Origin: Hawksworthiomyces lignivorus
Taxonomy: Eukaryota; Ascomycota; Sordariomycetes; Ophiostomatales; Ophiostomataceae
Reading direction: 5' to 3'
NCBI GenBank assembly: GCA_002917075.1
Contig: NTMA01000166.1
Coordinates: 1-27,092, forward strand
DNA length: 27,092 nucleotides
A program made the position numbers and the translations under genes. Shown here one piece after another: positions 8,944 through 18,049 of the stretch. Position 1 is the first letter of the stretch. Each line of letters begins with the position of its first letter. Below the pieces are notes generated by a model. That model was not told the DNA's origin and did not search any database. It worked only from the letters and a program-made list of their open reading frames with translations.

Positions 8944-9496
8944 TAAATATAAGATACGGATAAATATTCAGTTATTTATAAAATTAGTACTTAGTATCTA
9001 AAAATCTCTAGATTATTACAAACTAAGCCTATTACGTAATATTATTTTACGTATATTTAAGAAATATCTTAAGGTGAGCTTCGTACTTATATGCTTTCAG
9101 TACTTATCTCTGGCTAACTTAGCTTTTCTGCTGTGCCTATGCTATACATTTACCTAAGTGAAAGTAACATCCCTGTATAATAATAATTATACCTAAATTA
9201 ATATCGGGCACATAAACAACAGATAAACCAGAGGTTAACAAAACCGTTATTCCTTTTGGGAATAAGGCGTTGCCCAGGTTCCTTTCGTACAAGGTTAATC
9301 CTTATTATATTCTAATTCCCTCTAGAAGATAGAAACCATACTGTCTCACGACGTATTTAACCCAGCTCATGTAACTTTTTAATCGACGAACAGTCGTACC
9401 CTACATAGTTTCTGCATCCATGAGGATAAGTTAAGCCGACATCGAGGTGCCAAACCGCGCACTCATTTTGCACACTCTTGCGCAAATTAGCCTGTT

Positions 9497-11016
9497 CAAC
9501 TTGTTATCATAAAAATTTTATTTCCATTTTTCACAAAATGGTTCAGACTATTTCTTCATTCTTTTTTATTAATTGTAGTTAAACCCTATTATTCTCCACT
9601 AATTCAACCTTTTACTGCAAAAGCTCCAATACGACGCTTAGAAACATTCATTGAATATTCCATATTTGAATTAATATTTCCTCTGTAATTTACAGATGAT
9701 AATCCTTTATATGAAGAATCTATGTTTCTTAAACCTCCTTTTCATTTTGCTTTATAAATTGCTCTATCCGCTCTATAACGTTTAGTTAATCTACCTTTTG
9801 TTTCCAATCTAATACCTCCTAAGTTTTTATATTTAATAGAATTAAGTATAATATCATTATTATCTTGATTTTCATAATTATATATGTATTTTATACTATC
9901 ATTCAAACTAATATTTTTAGTTATATCATTAATATTTAAATTCTTGTATTTATTTTCTAATATATTTAGATTTTTAATCATTTTTTTTCCTTTCTTAATA
10001 CTATTTCTTTCTAAAACAATACTTTTATTTAAAATAAAATTCATTAATTTTAATACATTAGTATTTCTGTTTCTTAATTTTTTTCCTAATATTTCTGTAA
10101 ATATATCAGTATTATAAATTATAGATTTTAAATTAATAATGTTAAATTCTACTTTTTTCATATAAATTTTACTTATTAGTTTACCTAATTTGTTCAAAAA
10201 TATATCTTTAAATTTTAATTGATTAAGACTAAGTTTTAATTTATTTCTTTTTATGTATAGTAAATCTTTGTATAGTGCATCTTTAAAATATTTGCCATAG
10301 TTATCCATAGATATACTTTTACATTTATATAAAAACTGGTTAAGTTTAAAGAGAGAAACTTTTAATTTTCTAATTCTTTTTCATAAGGCAATTCTTTCTC
10401 TATTATAAACATAAATAGTAATTATAGCTTTAGAGCTAGTATGTTTTATATTAGCTTTACTAACAAAAATTTTATTAAAAGATAGACGTCTTCTTTTAGA
10501 TGATATAAATTTAGACTTAGTGTTTTTACGATTTAAGTATAAATCAAAATAACCTTTTAATAATTTATTTATATTTAGATCATAAACAGGAAAATTTTTT
10601 ATATAATTGTTATGATAATAATATATACTATTATCTCATTCTCTAAAATCAGAAGGAAAATATTTAGTTTTACCTATAGAATTATTTATAGTATTCATTG
10701 GAATTAATTTATATTTATTATTTATGTATTTAATAAATATATTATTATTATTATTTTTTAATAATAAAGAGTTTTTTAGTTTTGTAATGTTTTGCATTTA
10801 TAATTTTAATATTATTATTAAAACTAACTTATTTAATAAAAAAGAATGTTGGGTATTAATAAAGGATTATTGCTATATAGCTCACCTTTAGTCGTTGAAC
10901 AATTTTATTTTTAACCAAAATAAACTTCGCTTCAAATTTACTTATTTATACTATAAGTAATTCTTGAAATTAACCCAATATATGTATCAATTATTAAAAA
11001 ATATTGAAGGACAAAC
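9497..11016 (-). ncRNA. Group I intron in rnl (mL2449 site), host of rps3
   Basis: A 1,520-nt self-splicing-type intron. The boundaries come from the conserved rRNA element: exon 1 ends GGGAT and exon 2 begins AACAGGCTAAT. The 5' site pairs properly: exon GGGAU with the guide GUCCU at intron positions 5-9, leaving the diagnostic U-G at the splice site, and the intron ends in G. A P7 helix is supported by CGACTA (10889-10894) near the 5' end and TAGTC (9546-9550) near the 3' end, the latter followed by the typical TGAACC. This is the site commonly occupied by the rps3-bearing intron in filamentous ascomycetes. No homing endonuclease motif was seen. Confidence 0.9.
9589..10797 (-). CDS. rps3: Ribosomal protein S3 (uS3m), within rnl intron
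   Basis: 402-residue small-subunit ribosomal protein, needed for assembly of the mitoribosome small subunit. From MQNITKLKNSLLKNNNN (ATG at 10797, a TAA directly upstream) the frame runs to TAA at 9589-9591 with TGA read as Trp. The protein is Lys/Asn-rich and poorly conserved for most of its length. The diagnostic C-terminal part is clear: GGIRLETKGRLTKRYRADRA, then WKGGLRNID and SVSKRRIGAFAVKGWISGE. It is an intron-encoded gene located between the P7 halves, so translation probably uses the unspliced or excised intron RNA. Lys-rich composition unlike neighbouring membrane proteins reflects its function, not transfer. Confidence 0.94.
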
Positions 11017-13392
11017 ATCCCTAGCGTAGCTTTTCCAATAATCCAAGACCTTTCCTTGTTGTATCTTGTGATCTAATGCCCCGCTTACGCGACTGTAAGA
11101 TTTGTTGTGAATCAAACAGTAAAGCAAGATTAAGCCATTCAACTTTATAAGTATTTAACATGATTATTAATGACTATAAATCATAATAACTATATAAAAT
11201 ATTGTATTTACACTAATATTTTTTGCTACAACTAATTTCTCAATAGGAAAAATCTTACCTAACACCATGTATATAAATATACACAAAAAATATGATTAAA
11301 TATAACAAAGTTAAAAAAATAACAAACAATAAAAAAATAAAATAAACTTATATTTTAGTATAAGTTATAATTTTAGATACACCCTTTTACTCTTTAAGGG
11401 GTCTGTGCCCCACATAAACTGTCTTCTAACAAATGTTCCTATATATTAAAGGTTTATAATATAATAAACAAATAAAGGTCTTTCACTTTTATCTAATCAA
11501 TGAACCTTCTAAACTAAAATTTGTTTGAATTATACCCAATAATTAGTAACAGTAAAGCTGCATAGGGTCTTCTCGTCTACCTAGAGGTAAACTGTATCTG
11601 CACAGTTATTCCAATTTCACTGAGTCAATCTTAGAGACAGCTGTTGTATCGTTACATCATTCATGCAAGACCGCATTTAACGGCCAAGGCATTTCGCTAC
11701 CTTAGGACCCTCACGTTAAGGCCGCCATTGACCGGGGGTTCCTTAAAAACCAAATTGTTAAAATTTAGAATTTTTCGTTAACCAGCCGGAATTGGGCAGA
11801 CATCACACTCAATACTTAGATTTATCATCTTTCTGCAAAGTGCTTTGTTTTAATTAAACAGTCGTACAACATTATTTTATGCTTCTTCCTTTTTACCTGA
11901 TATTAATCAGGAGTAATGAGCCCTCCTTATCCCGAAGTTACGGTAGTCAATTTGCCGAGTTCCTTTAAGATTGTTATCTCATGCGCCTTCGTATTCTCTA
12001 CTAGCTTACTTGTTTTAGTCCCTAGGAACGGTTGTTTTTGTATATTAAATACAATATTACTGATTATTTCCTGTACATTTTACACTTTAAAATGTCGTCA
12101 TCATTAGTAATAAGATTTTCTCATCATTTTAACCTTCAGGTTATAAACTTAGAGGCCGTTACTTATCTTGACCATAAGCTTTAGGCGAGTATTTTTCTAT
12201 ATAAATAATATAGAAAATTCTTTTTCATTACTCATGTCACCATTCTCACTTGAGTTATAATATTATTCTTTTTATAAAAAAGAACACCAATATTAACTCA
12301 ACGTTCTGCTACCCCATAAACAATAATTATTATTACTATTTATAGACAAGGTATCGGTATATTATTTAGATCCGTTAAATTTTCGATGCTTTTAAAAATT
12401 TAACAAGTGCTCTGATACGAGATCTTTAAATTATGGCTGCTTCTAAGCCAATCTCCTTGTCGACTTAGATAAAAACCTTCTTAATTTCACTTAATAATAA
12501 TTTTGGAACCTTAACTCTTGTTCTGGGCTGTTTCCCTTTTGACATACAACCTTATCATTCTATGTCTGATAATTTAAGATTCATCTTTACCATTTCGAGT
12601 CCACAAACTCACCGGTAAAATCTTCACGATCCCCCGATCTATACAAAATAAAGTGTATTTTTTACACTTTGTCTGAGATTAAGTTCTGTACCTGCTAAGA
12701 TGTTACTTAAATTGCCTACTATTATAGGTTTCGCAGAAAACCAGCTAATACAGTCACGGATTGTCTTTCACTATACTTACCATAATTCTTCGGATATCTT
12801 TGCAACGATAACCCGTTCGGACCTTTATAATCCTGACTATAGTAAGATCACTGTACTTCGGGTCTAATTTTAGATACTTTTCATTTTTTATATGATCGGT
12901 TTAACTACGCATTTTAATTAGCTCGCATCTAAAATTAACTTGGTGACCCATTATGCAAAAGGTACGCTCTTGCTTTCGCTCGAGCTGCTTATAAAACTAC
13001 TATTCTTCTTAATTTCCCTCACGGTACTATTCACTATCGCTTATGTATTATATTTAGTCTTTGAGGAAGGTTCCCCATATAATTCAAACAACTTTATAGT
13101 CATTTTACTTATTATTTAGACTTTTCTATTTTTGCTCACGCTAATCATAGAATCTCTTTTGATTTTTTTTCCTAAAGCTAATAAGATAATTCAATTCGCT
13201 TTGTTTACTATCTGATTTCTCTTAGAGTTTATTATCCTAATTGCTGAGATAAATATAAACCTCTTTAATACATAGCTATTATTTGTTTTAATAGTCTCTT
13301 TATATACTTACATATTTATGTATAAATTTTTATTTCGTATCAATTATATTTCTTATATTTTTTTAATGCATATATAAGCATTAAATTTTTAA

Positions 13393-13464
13393 TCAGATCT
13401 CCGAGAATTGCACTCAGAACACATTCTCCCAAAGAATGAGTTTTACTAATTAAACTAAGATCTG
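13393..13464 (-). tRNA. trnP(ugg): tRNA-Pro (TGG)
   Basis: 72 nt; acceptor CAGATCT/AGATCTG perfect, D-stem GTTT/AAAC, anticodon stem CATTC/GAATG around TTTGGGA (TGG), T-stem CTGAG/CTCGG, T-loop TGCAATT. It marks the 5' boundary of rnl. Confidence 0.93.
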
Positions 13465-13471
13465 TACAATT

Positions 13472-13556
13472 CAGAAAGTATAGGATTCGAACCTATGAAG
13501 AATTTCTCCTTAACTGTACTCAAGACAGCCACTATCGACCACTCAGTCAACTTCCT
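13472..13556 (-). tRNA. trnS(uga): tRNA-Ser (TGA)
   Basis: 85 nt with a long variable arm; acceptor AGGAAGT/ACTTTCT, anticodon stem GCTGT/ACAGT around CTTGAGT (TGA), T-stem ATAGG/CCTAT, discriminator G as usual for Ser. It reads UCN. Confidence 0.93.
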
Positions 13557-13562
13557 TTACAT

Positions 13563-13633
13563 TAATTCCTCAGTGAATCGAACACTGATAATACTTTTAT
13601 CAAAAGTACACTTTACCATTAAGTTAAGGAATC
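13563..13633 (-). tRNA. trnI(gau): tRNA-Ile (GAT)
   Basis: 71 nt; acceptor GATTCCT/AGGAATT, anticodon stem TACTT/AAGTA around TTGATAA (GAT), T-stem CAGTG/CACTG. Confidence 0.93.
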
Positions 13634-13680
13634 TCTAATATAAGTATTATTTTAATTATATATCTTGTAATATACAAATA

Positions 13681-13751
13681 TAAGGGATCAGTGAATCGAA
13701 CACTGATGCTCTGCGTGTAAAACAGCTATTTTACCATTAAATTAATCCCTC
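13681..13751 (-). tRNA. trnV(uac): tRNA-Val (TAC)
   Basis: 71 nt; acceptor GAGGGAT/ATCCCTT, D-stem ATTT/AAAT, anticodon loop TTTACAC (TAC) with one mismatch at the base of its stem, T-stem CAGTG/CACTG. It lies 28 bases from the end of nad6. Confidence 0.9.
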
Positions 13752-13779
13752 TTTATAAATAATTTATTCGTTTATAAAT

Positions 13780-14439
13780 TTAATCTCTTTGTTTTATAGT
13801 TATTACTATAGCACCTACCATTGCTAATAATAAGATAAAACTTACAATTAACAATCACATATTATAATTAGTATAAAGTATATTACCTATACTAGTTATA
13901 TGACCTACTTCTGCTAAATTACCGTCTCATATTTTACTTGTAACGAATAATGTATCATTATTATTTATGTATAAATTAGTATCTAAATTATTATTAATTT
14001 TATTATAAGATACATTGTATAATATATTATTTAAGTAATTATTATAATTATTCAAGATTGCTATGTCATATGGTAATAATTGAAATAATGGATAATTAAA
14101 TAAAATTGCTATACTTATAGCTAAGGGTATGCTATTACTAGTATTACTTTGTAATTCACTCATTCTAATATTAATTAACATCAAAATAAATAAAAATAAT
14201 ATAGATACAGCACCAATATATACAACTAAATAAGATAGACCTAAGAAACTTAAACCTACTATTAATAAATATGAAGATATACCCGCGAATAGTCCTATTA
14301 AGAATAATAAAGATATAATAGGATTTTTACTTATAATAACAAATATCCCAGATAATATAACTAATAGACAAATAACATCCAATACTTCACTTCTATAACC
14401 ATTTGTAAAATTTTCATTTATAATAAATAAATTGTTCAT
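13780..14439 (-). CDS. nad6: NADH dehydrogenase subunit 6 (complex I)
   Basis: 219-residue membrane subunit of complex I. It starts MNNLFIINENFTNGYRSEVLDV (ATG at 14439). The family signature is in the third helix region, GLSFLGLSYLVVYIGAVSILFLFILMLI, which includes the pi-bulge segment important for coupling. A variable Asn-rich loop (about residues 120-165) follows, then a last helix ending MVGAIVITIKQRD before TAA. TGA codes for Trp twice near the end, which would truncate the protein under the standard code. Flanked by tRNA-Trp upstream and tRNA-Val downstream. Confidence 0.95.
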
Positions 14440-14510
14440 TTATAATAATTAAATTTTTAATACCTTAACTAATAGGAATTACTACATCGAGTTTTCAATG
14501 CATATTAATA

Positions 14511-14581
14511 CAAGAGTACTCAGATTTGAACTGAGAAATCCAGATTTGAAGTCTGTAAGTTTGCCGTTAACCTATACTCTT
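14511..14581 (-). tRNA. trnW(uca): tRNA-Trp (TCA)
   Basis: 71 nt; acceptor AAGAGTA/TACTCTT perfect, anticodon loop CTTCAAA giving TCA, T-stem CTCAG/CTGAG. The UCA anticodon decodes UGA as well as UGG and explains why every CDS here reads TGA as Trp. Confidence 0.95.
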
Positions 14582-14607
14582 TATATTTTAAATTTTTAGT
14601 TATAATG

Positions 14608-14688
14608 CGGAAGAAGAACGATTCGAACGTCCAGGTGTGAAAACACAGTACATAGCAAGTACCTTATCCTGCCAATGAAAATTCTTCC
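14608..14688 (-). tRNA. trnS(gcu): tRNA-Ser (GCT)
   Basis: 81 nt with a long variable arm; acceptor GGAAGAA/TTCTTCC perfect, anticodon stem GGTAC/GTACT around TTGCTAT (GCT), T-stem GGACG/CGTTC, discriminator G. It reads AGY. Confidence 0.92.
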
Positions 14689-14696
14689 TTATTTTA

Positions 14697-14769
14697 CGAA
14701 TTAGAACGGAATCGAACCGATATCTACTTCCGTGACAAGAAAGTCCTTTACCAATTAAGTTACTAATCC
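14697..14769 (-). tRNA. trnD(guc): tRNA-Asp (GTC)
   Basis: 73 nt; acceptor GGATTAG/CTAATTC, anticodon stem CTTTC/GGAAG around TTGTCAC (GTC), T-loop TTCGATT, discriminator G as expected for Asp. Confidence 0.92.
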
Positions 14770-14772
14770 TAT

Positions 14773-14844
14773 TAGGATCTGTTGGATTCGAACCAACAAT
14801 TTAATGATTAAAAGTCACATGTAATACCATTATACGAAGATCCC
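14773..14844 (-). tRNA. trnK(uuu): tRNA-Lys (TTT)
   Basis: 72 nt; acceptor GGGATCT/AGATCCT, anticodon loop CTTTTAA (TTT), T-stem GTTGG/CCAAC. It starts 35 bases after the end of orf663 and would define that mRNA's 3' end. Confidence 0.92.
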
Positions 14845-14879
14845 TATTATATACAAATAATTTGTATATAATTGACTAA

Positions 14880-16871
14880 TTATTTAAGTTTTCTTATTTT
14901 TCTTTCATATTTCAAAGTTTTTTCTACTAATTCTTCGTCATTATATTTCTTTCAATATCCAAATTCTTTATCAATATTACGCATATATTTTTCTACTCTT
15001 GCTCTACGAGCGTCCACTTCAGCTAATTTATTAAATAAATATTCAGATTTAGAAGTAAAGGCTCTTTGTAACAATATATTTTGTTCAGTTTCAATAACAG
15101 GAAGCACTTCAGTTTCTAATTCTTTAACTCTTTTTAATATTTCACTTCCATTTTCTATACATCACTCTGATTTATGTCAAAATTCTTTGTTTCAGATTGT
15201 AGGACGAACATGGTGTATTCTATAGTAAAATTCATCTCAAGTCATTGGATCCGAAATATCTTTTGAATCCATTGTTTCTACTGGATTTTTAAAAGACAGG
15301 TAAAAAGTATTAATAGGACTAAAAGCAAATAGACTATCCTTTGGAATATTAGTAAATTTAGTTGCAGTACCTTTAGAAGAACTTAATAATCTTACTGTTT
15401 CAGTACTATCATTAGAAGAATTTGATGATACTGAACTAGAACGACTACGTTTATTACTTTGTCTATATTCTTCTCCATCATCTTGTGTTAAATCATATAC
15501 AACAGGTTGTACATCAGCATCTTGTGTTAGATCATATACAACAGGTTGTACATTAGTATTTAGCACAGGAGATTTTAAGTAGGTTTGTGCCTTTCCTTTT
15601 CCTTTTAATAAGTAACTTTGCGAGCTATATGGATCCTGTGTATTATTAATATTCTGTGTACTAGCAGCATTATCAATAATATTATCTTGTATAATAGTAT
15701 TATTTGTGCTAATAGTATTTTGTAAAAATAAATTATTTTGTGGAATATAATTATGTTGTACATCATACACACTTAAGGTATCATAAGTATATTGTTCACT
15801 ATAAATATTTTGTACATCAGAAATATTTTGTACACTAGGAACATTTTGCGTATTAAGAATATTTTGTTCACTAGGAACTTGTGTAGTAATATTGCTAATT
15901 ATGTTATAGTTATCTACCAGATTCTCTCCAATATAATTTTGTATATTAGAACTTTGTGAATCAATATTCTGTAAATCATTAATATTCGCATAATAAGGTG
16001 TATTATATAAATCTGCATTAAAATAAGCTAGATCCGAGCTTCCTATACCCTGTGTATTATCCAGGTATAAATTATAATAATCTAAACTACTATTATGTTG
16101 TATAGCATTAGTATTAGATTGCAACACGTCAGTGATGTTTGAAACGATAGGTGTATCTGGTCTTAATAGAGTATTAGGTAAACTAATAGTTTCTGTTGAA
16201 GAAGGCAATTCAATATCTTTTTCTACAAAATTGCTAGTTGAACCTAATAAAGTATTATTATTCATTAATAATCTAGGATCAATATTACCTTGTGTATTAT
16301 CTGAATTATCTTCTCCTCCATTATAATTGTATAATACAGAAGAAGTATCTTCAGGAGGTGTAGGACCTCCTCTAAAGTTATTAGTACTTTCATTAAGATA
16401 ATTATTATTTGTAATATTTCCTCCAAAAAAATCAGACGGTTCTCCACCATCATTTATTCAAAGTATTCACAATAAAGGGATAATTGATTTAATTATGTTT
16501 CCAATTAAAGAAAATAATAAAAATGTAATTACAATAGTAAAAAGAATTTTTATTATATTTTTTCTATTAATTTCCCCGTTAATTCATTTTTTTACTATAA
16601 CAGTTGTGTAATACAACGCTACTGAGTATCTTGTTCATAAAAAAAAATCTAGTATTGATATAGAATCAGGTAAACCAACTATAACATAAGTTAGAATATA
16701 TTTGTATATAAAGTATGCCATAGTAGCAATAATCAATACAACACTATATATATAGATTACTCTTAAAAGAGCTCTTTTAAATACTATAAATTTTTCTTCT
16801 CATATATGTTTATGATATAAACATATATATACAAAAAAGGTAAATATTACACAAGTAATTAATATACTCAT
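14880..16871 (-). CDS. orf663, unrecognised membrane-anchored low-complexity protein
   Basis: I do not recognise this protein. It is a single open frame of 663 codons (ATG at 16871, TAA at 14880-14882) that needs at least ten TGA codons read as Trp, so it is adapted to this code. Residues 1-19 and about 38-66 are hydrophobic helices, and about 105-139 is another long hydrophobic stretch; residues 80-95 are weaker. From about 140 to 540 it is rich in Asn, Gln, Ser, Thr and Asp with many short variants of a VQNI/TQNI motif, a 13-residue tandem repeat at 439-464, and a basic/Ser patch KRSRSSSVSS. Residues about 545-663 are Trp-containing then strongly charged and helical (EILKRVKELETE, AEVDARRARVEKY), a likely coiled coil. 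It follows cox3 by 80 bases. The frame stays open upstream into cox3 to 17048 but without ATG; GTG at 16994 would give 704 residues. Expression is not proven. Confidence 0.75.
15480..15557 (-). repeat. 39-bp in-frame tandem repeat in orf663
   Basis: Two adjacent 39-bp units (15480-15518 and 15519-15557) differ at three bases. They encode VQPVVYDLTQDA and VQPVVYDLTQDD, each preceded by N or D, so the repeat keeps frame and most changes are silent or conservative. This suggests recent duplication in a protein under some constraint. Confidence 0.9.
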
Positions 16872-16951
16872 GTAATTAGTACTGAATTCTAATTTTGTTA
16901 AATCTAATATATATTCAACAATCAATCCAATACTAACCCCTAATTGTGAAC

Positions 16952-17761
16952 TTAAGATCCTCAGTAGTACACTGCGATATATAAAAAAAGTCACACCACG
17001 TCAACAAAGTGTCAATATAATATACCTCCTTCAAATCCTAAATGATGATTATCAGTTACATGATAAGCACGTATTCTTCATAATGCAATTGATAAGAAAA
17101 TTGTACCTATTATAACGTGAAGTCCATGAAATCCAGTACCAAAAAAGAAACATGTACCAAAAGCACCATCACTTATAGTGAAAGATGATACATTGTATTC
17201 TATACCTTGGAATACAGTGAAAATAATAGCTAATAAAACAGTAGCTATAGAACCGTATATAGCTCCTTTTCTTCCACCAAATATTAAAGAATGATGAGCA
17301 TATGTAACTGTTGCACCACTAGATAATAATATAACTGTATTAAGTAATGGTAATTCAAAAGGATTAACTGGTTCTATTCCTAATGGAGGTCATTGAGCCC
17401 CTAATTCAACAGTAGGTGTTAAAGCACTATGGAAGAAAGCTCAGAAAATAGCTAAAAAGAATAATGCTTCAGATACTATAAATAATATAACACCTAAATT
17501 TAATCCTTTTTGTACAGCTAAAGTGTGATCTCCTAAGAAAGTACTTTCGCTTATAACATCACGAAATCAGAAGAAAAATGATGATGTAACTAAAAATAAG
17601 CTTGCGTATAAAAAGTAATATGCATTAGTGAAATTATGCATAGATAATGCTGCACTTGTAGTTAAAGAGTATAAAGATAGGCTAGTAAGAAGAGGTCAAG
17701 GAGATGGCGATACTAAATGGAACGGATGATCCTGGAAATTACTTCTTATAGTGGTGGCCAC
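16952..17761 (-). CDS. cox3: Cytochrome c oxidase subunit 3 (complex IV)
   Basis: 269-residue, seven-helix subunit III of cytochrome oxidase. Conserved segments: [18 protein letters not shown] near the N-terminus, FFWAFFHSAL-like text (read [11 protein letters not shown]), [11 protein letters not shown], and the terminal [20 protein letters not shown]. The stop is TAA at 16952-16954. There is no ATG at the expected start: the frame is closed by TAA at 17762-17764 and the next codon is GTG (17761), followed by ATTIRSNF. I take GTG as the start; ATA four codons later is the alternative. Preceded by tRNA-Asn and followed by orf663, whose longest frame overlaps the cox3 end. Confidence 0.94.
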
Positions 17762-17829
17762 TTAATATAGAAATAAATATAGTTAAAAATTTTTGTCTTA
17801 ATTATAATAGTCAGAAAATACATATTATA

Positions 17830-17900
17830 CCCTTCTAAAATGAATCGAACATTTATCCTAATATTAACAGTATTATGCTCTACCGTTGAGCTATAGAAGG
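17830..17900 (-). tRNA. trnN(guu): tRNA-Asn (GTT)
   Basis: 71 nt; acceptor CCTTCTA/TAGAAGG perfect, D-stem GCTC/GAGC, anticodon stem TAATA/TATTA around CTGTTAA (GTT), T-stem AAATG/CATTT. It is the apparent parent of the decayed element at 5051-5122. Confidence 0.94.
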
Positions 17901-17920
17901 TTAAATATTAACAATAAAAA

Positions 17921-18006
17921 TAGGAGACAAGAGATTCGAACTCTTAAAGCCGATGTAGCTATTGAGTTTACAGCTCAACCCTTCTTACCAATAAAGGAAC
18001 CCTCCT
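17921..18006 (-). tRNA. trnY(gua): tRNA-Tyr (GTA)
   Basis: 86 nt with a long variable arm, as fungal mitochondrial Tyr tRNAs have. Anticodon stem TTGAG/CTCAA around CTGTAAA (GTA), T-stem AAGAG/CTCTT. The acceptor AGGAGGG/GTCTCCT has one G-U and one G-G mismatch at its base. Confidence 0.9.
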
Positions 18007-18049
18007 TAATGTATAACATAAAAATTATACATACTTGTAAAGTTAAACT

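Larger units (their letters stand above)
8950..13340 (-). rRNA. rnl: Large subunit rRNA, split by one group I intron
   Basis: Mitochondrial 23S-like rRNA; the ends are approximate, set by tRNA-Thr (8943) and tRNA-Pro (13393). Conserved peptidyl-transferase and domain V sequences are readable on the minus strand: GGTTTGGCACCTCGATGTCGG after the intron and AAAAGCTACGCTAGGGAT before it. Exon 1 runs from about 13340 to 11017 and exon 2 from 9496 to about 8950, giving a mature rRNA near 2.9 kb. The intron lies within the conserved GGGATAACAGG element and holds rps3. ORFs reading along the plus strand here, such as the one at 11916-12107, are antisense artefacts. Confidence 0.93.

Noticed and set aside
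11916..12107. 63-codon plus-strand ORF
   Set aside because: Antisense to conserved rnl sequence.
14872..15225. 117-codon plus-strand ORF
   Set aside because: Antisense shadow of the orf663 C-terminus; all supported genes are on the minus strand.
16265..16453. 62-codon minus-strand ORF within orf663
   Set aside because: Different frame from the long ORF; it is repetitive Ile/Leu text from Asn-rich codons read out of frame.
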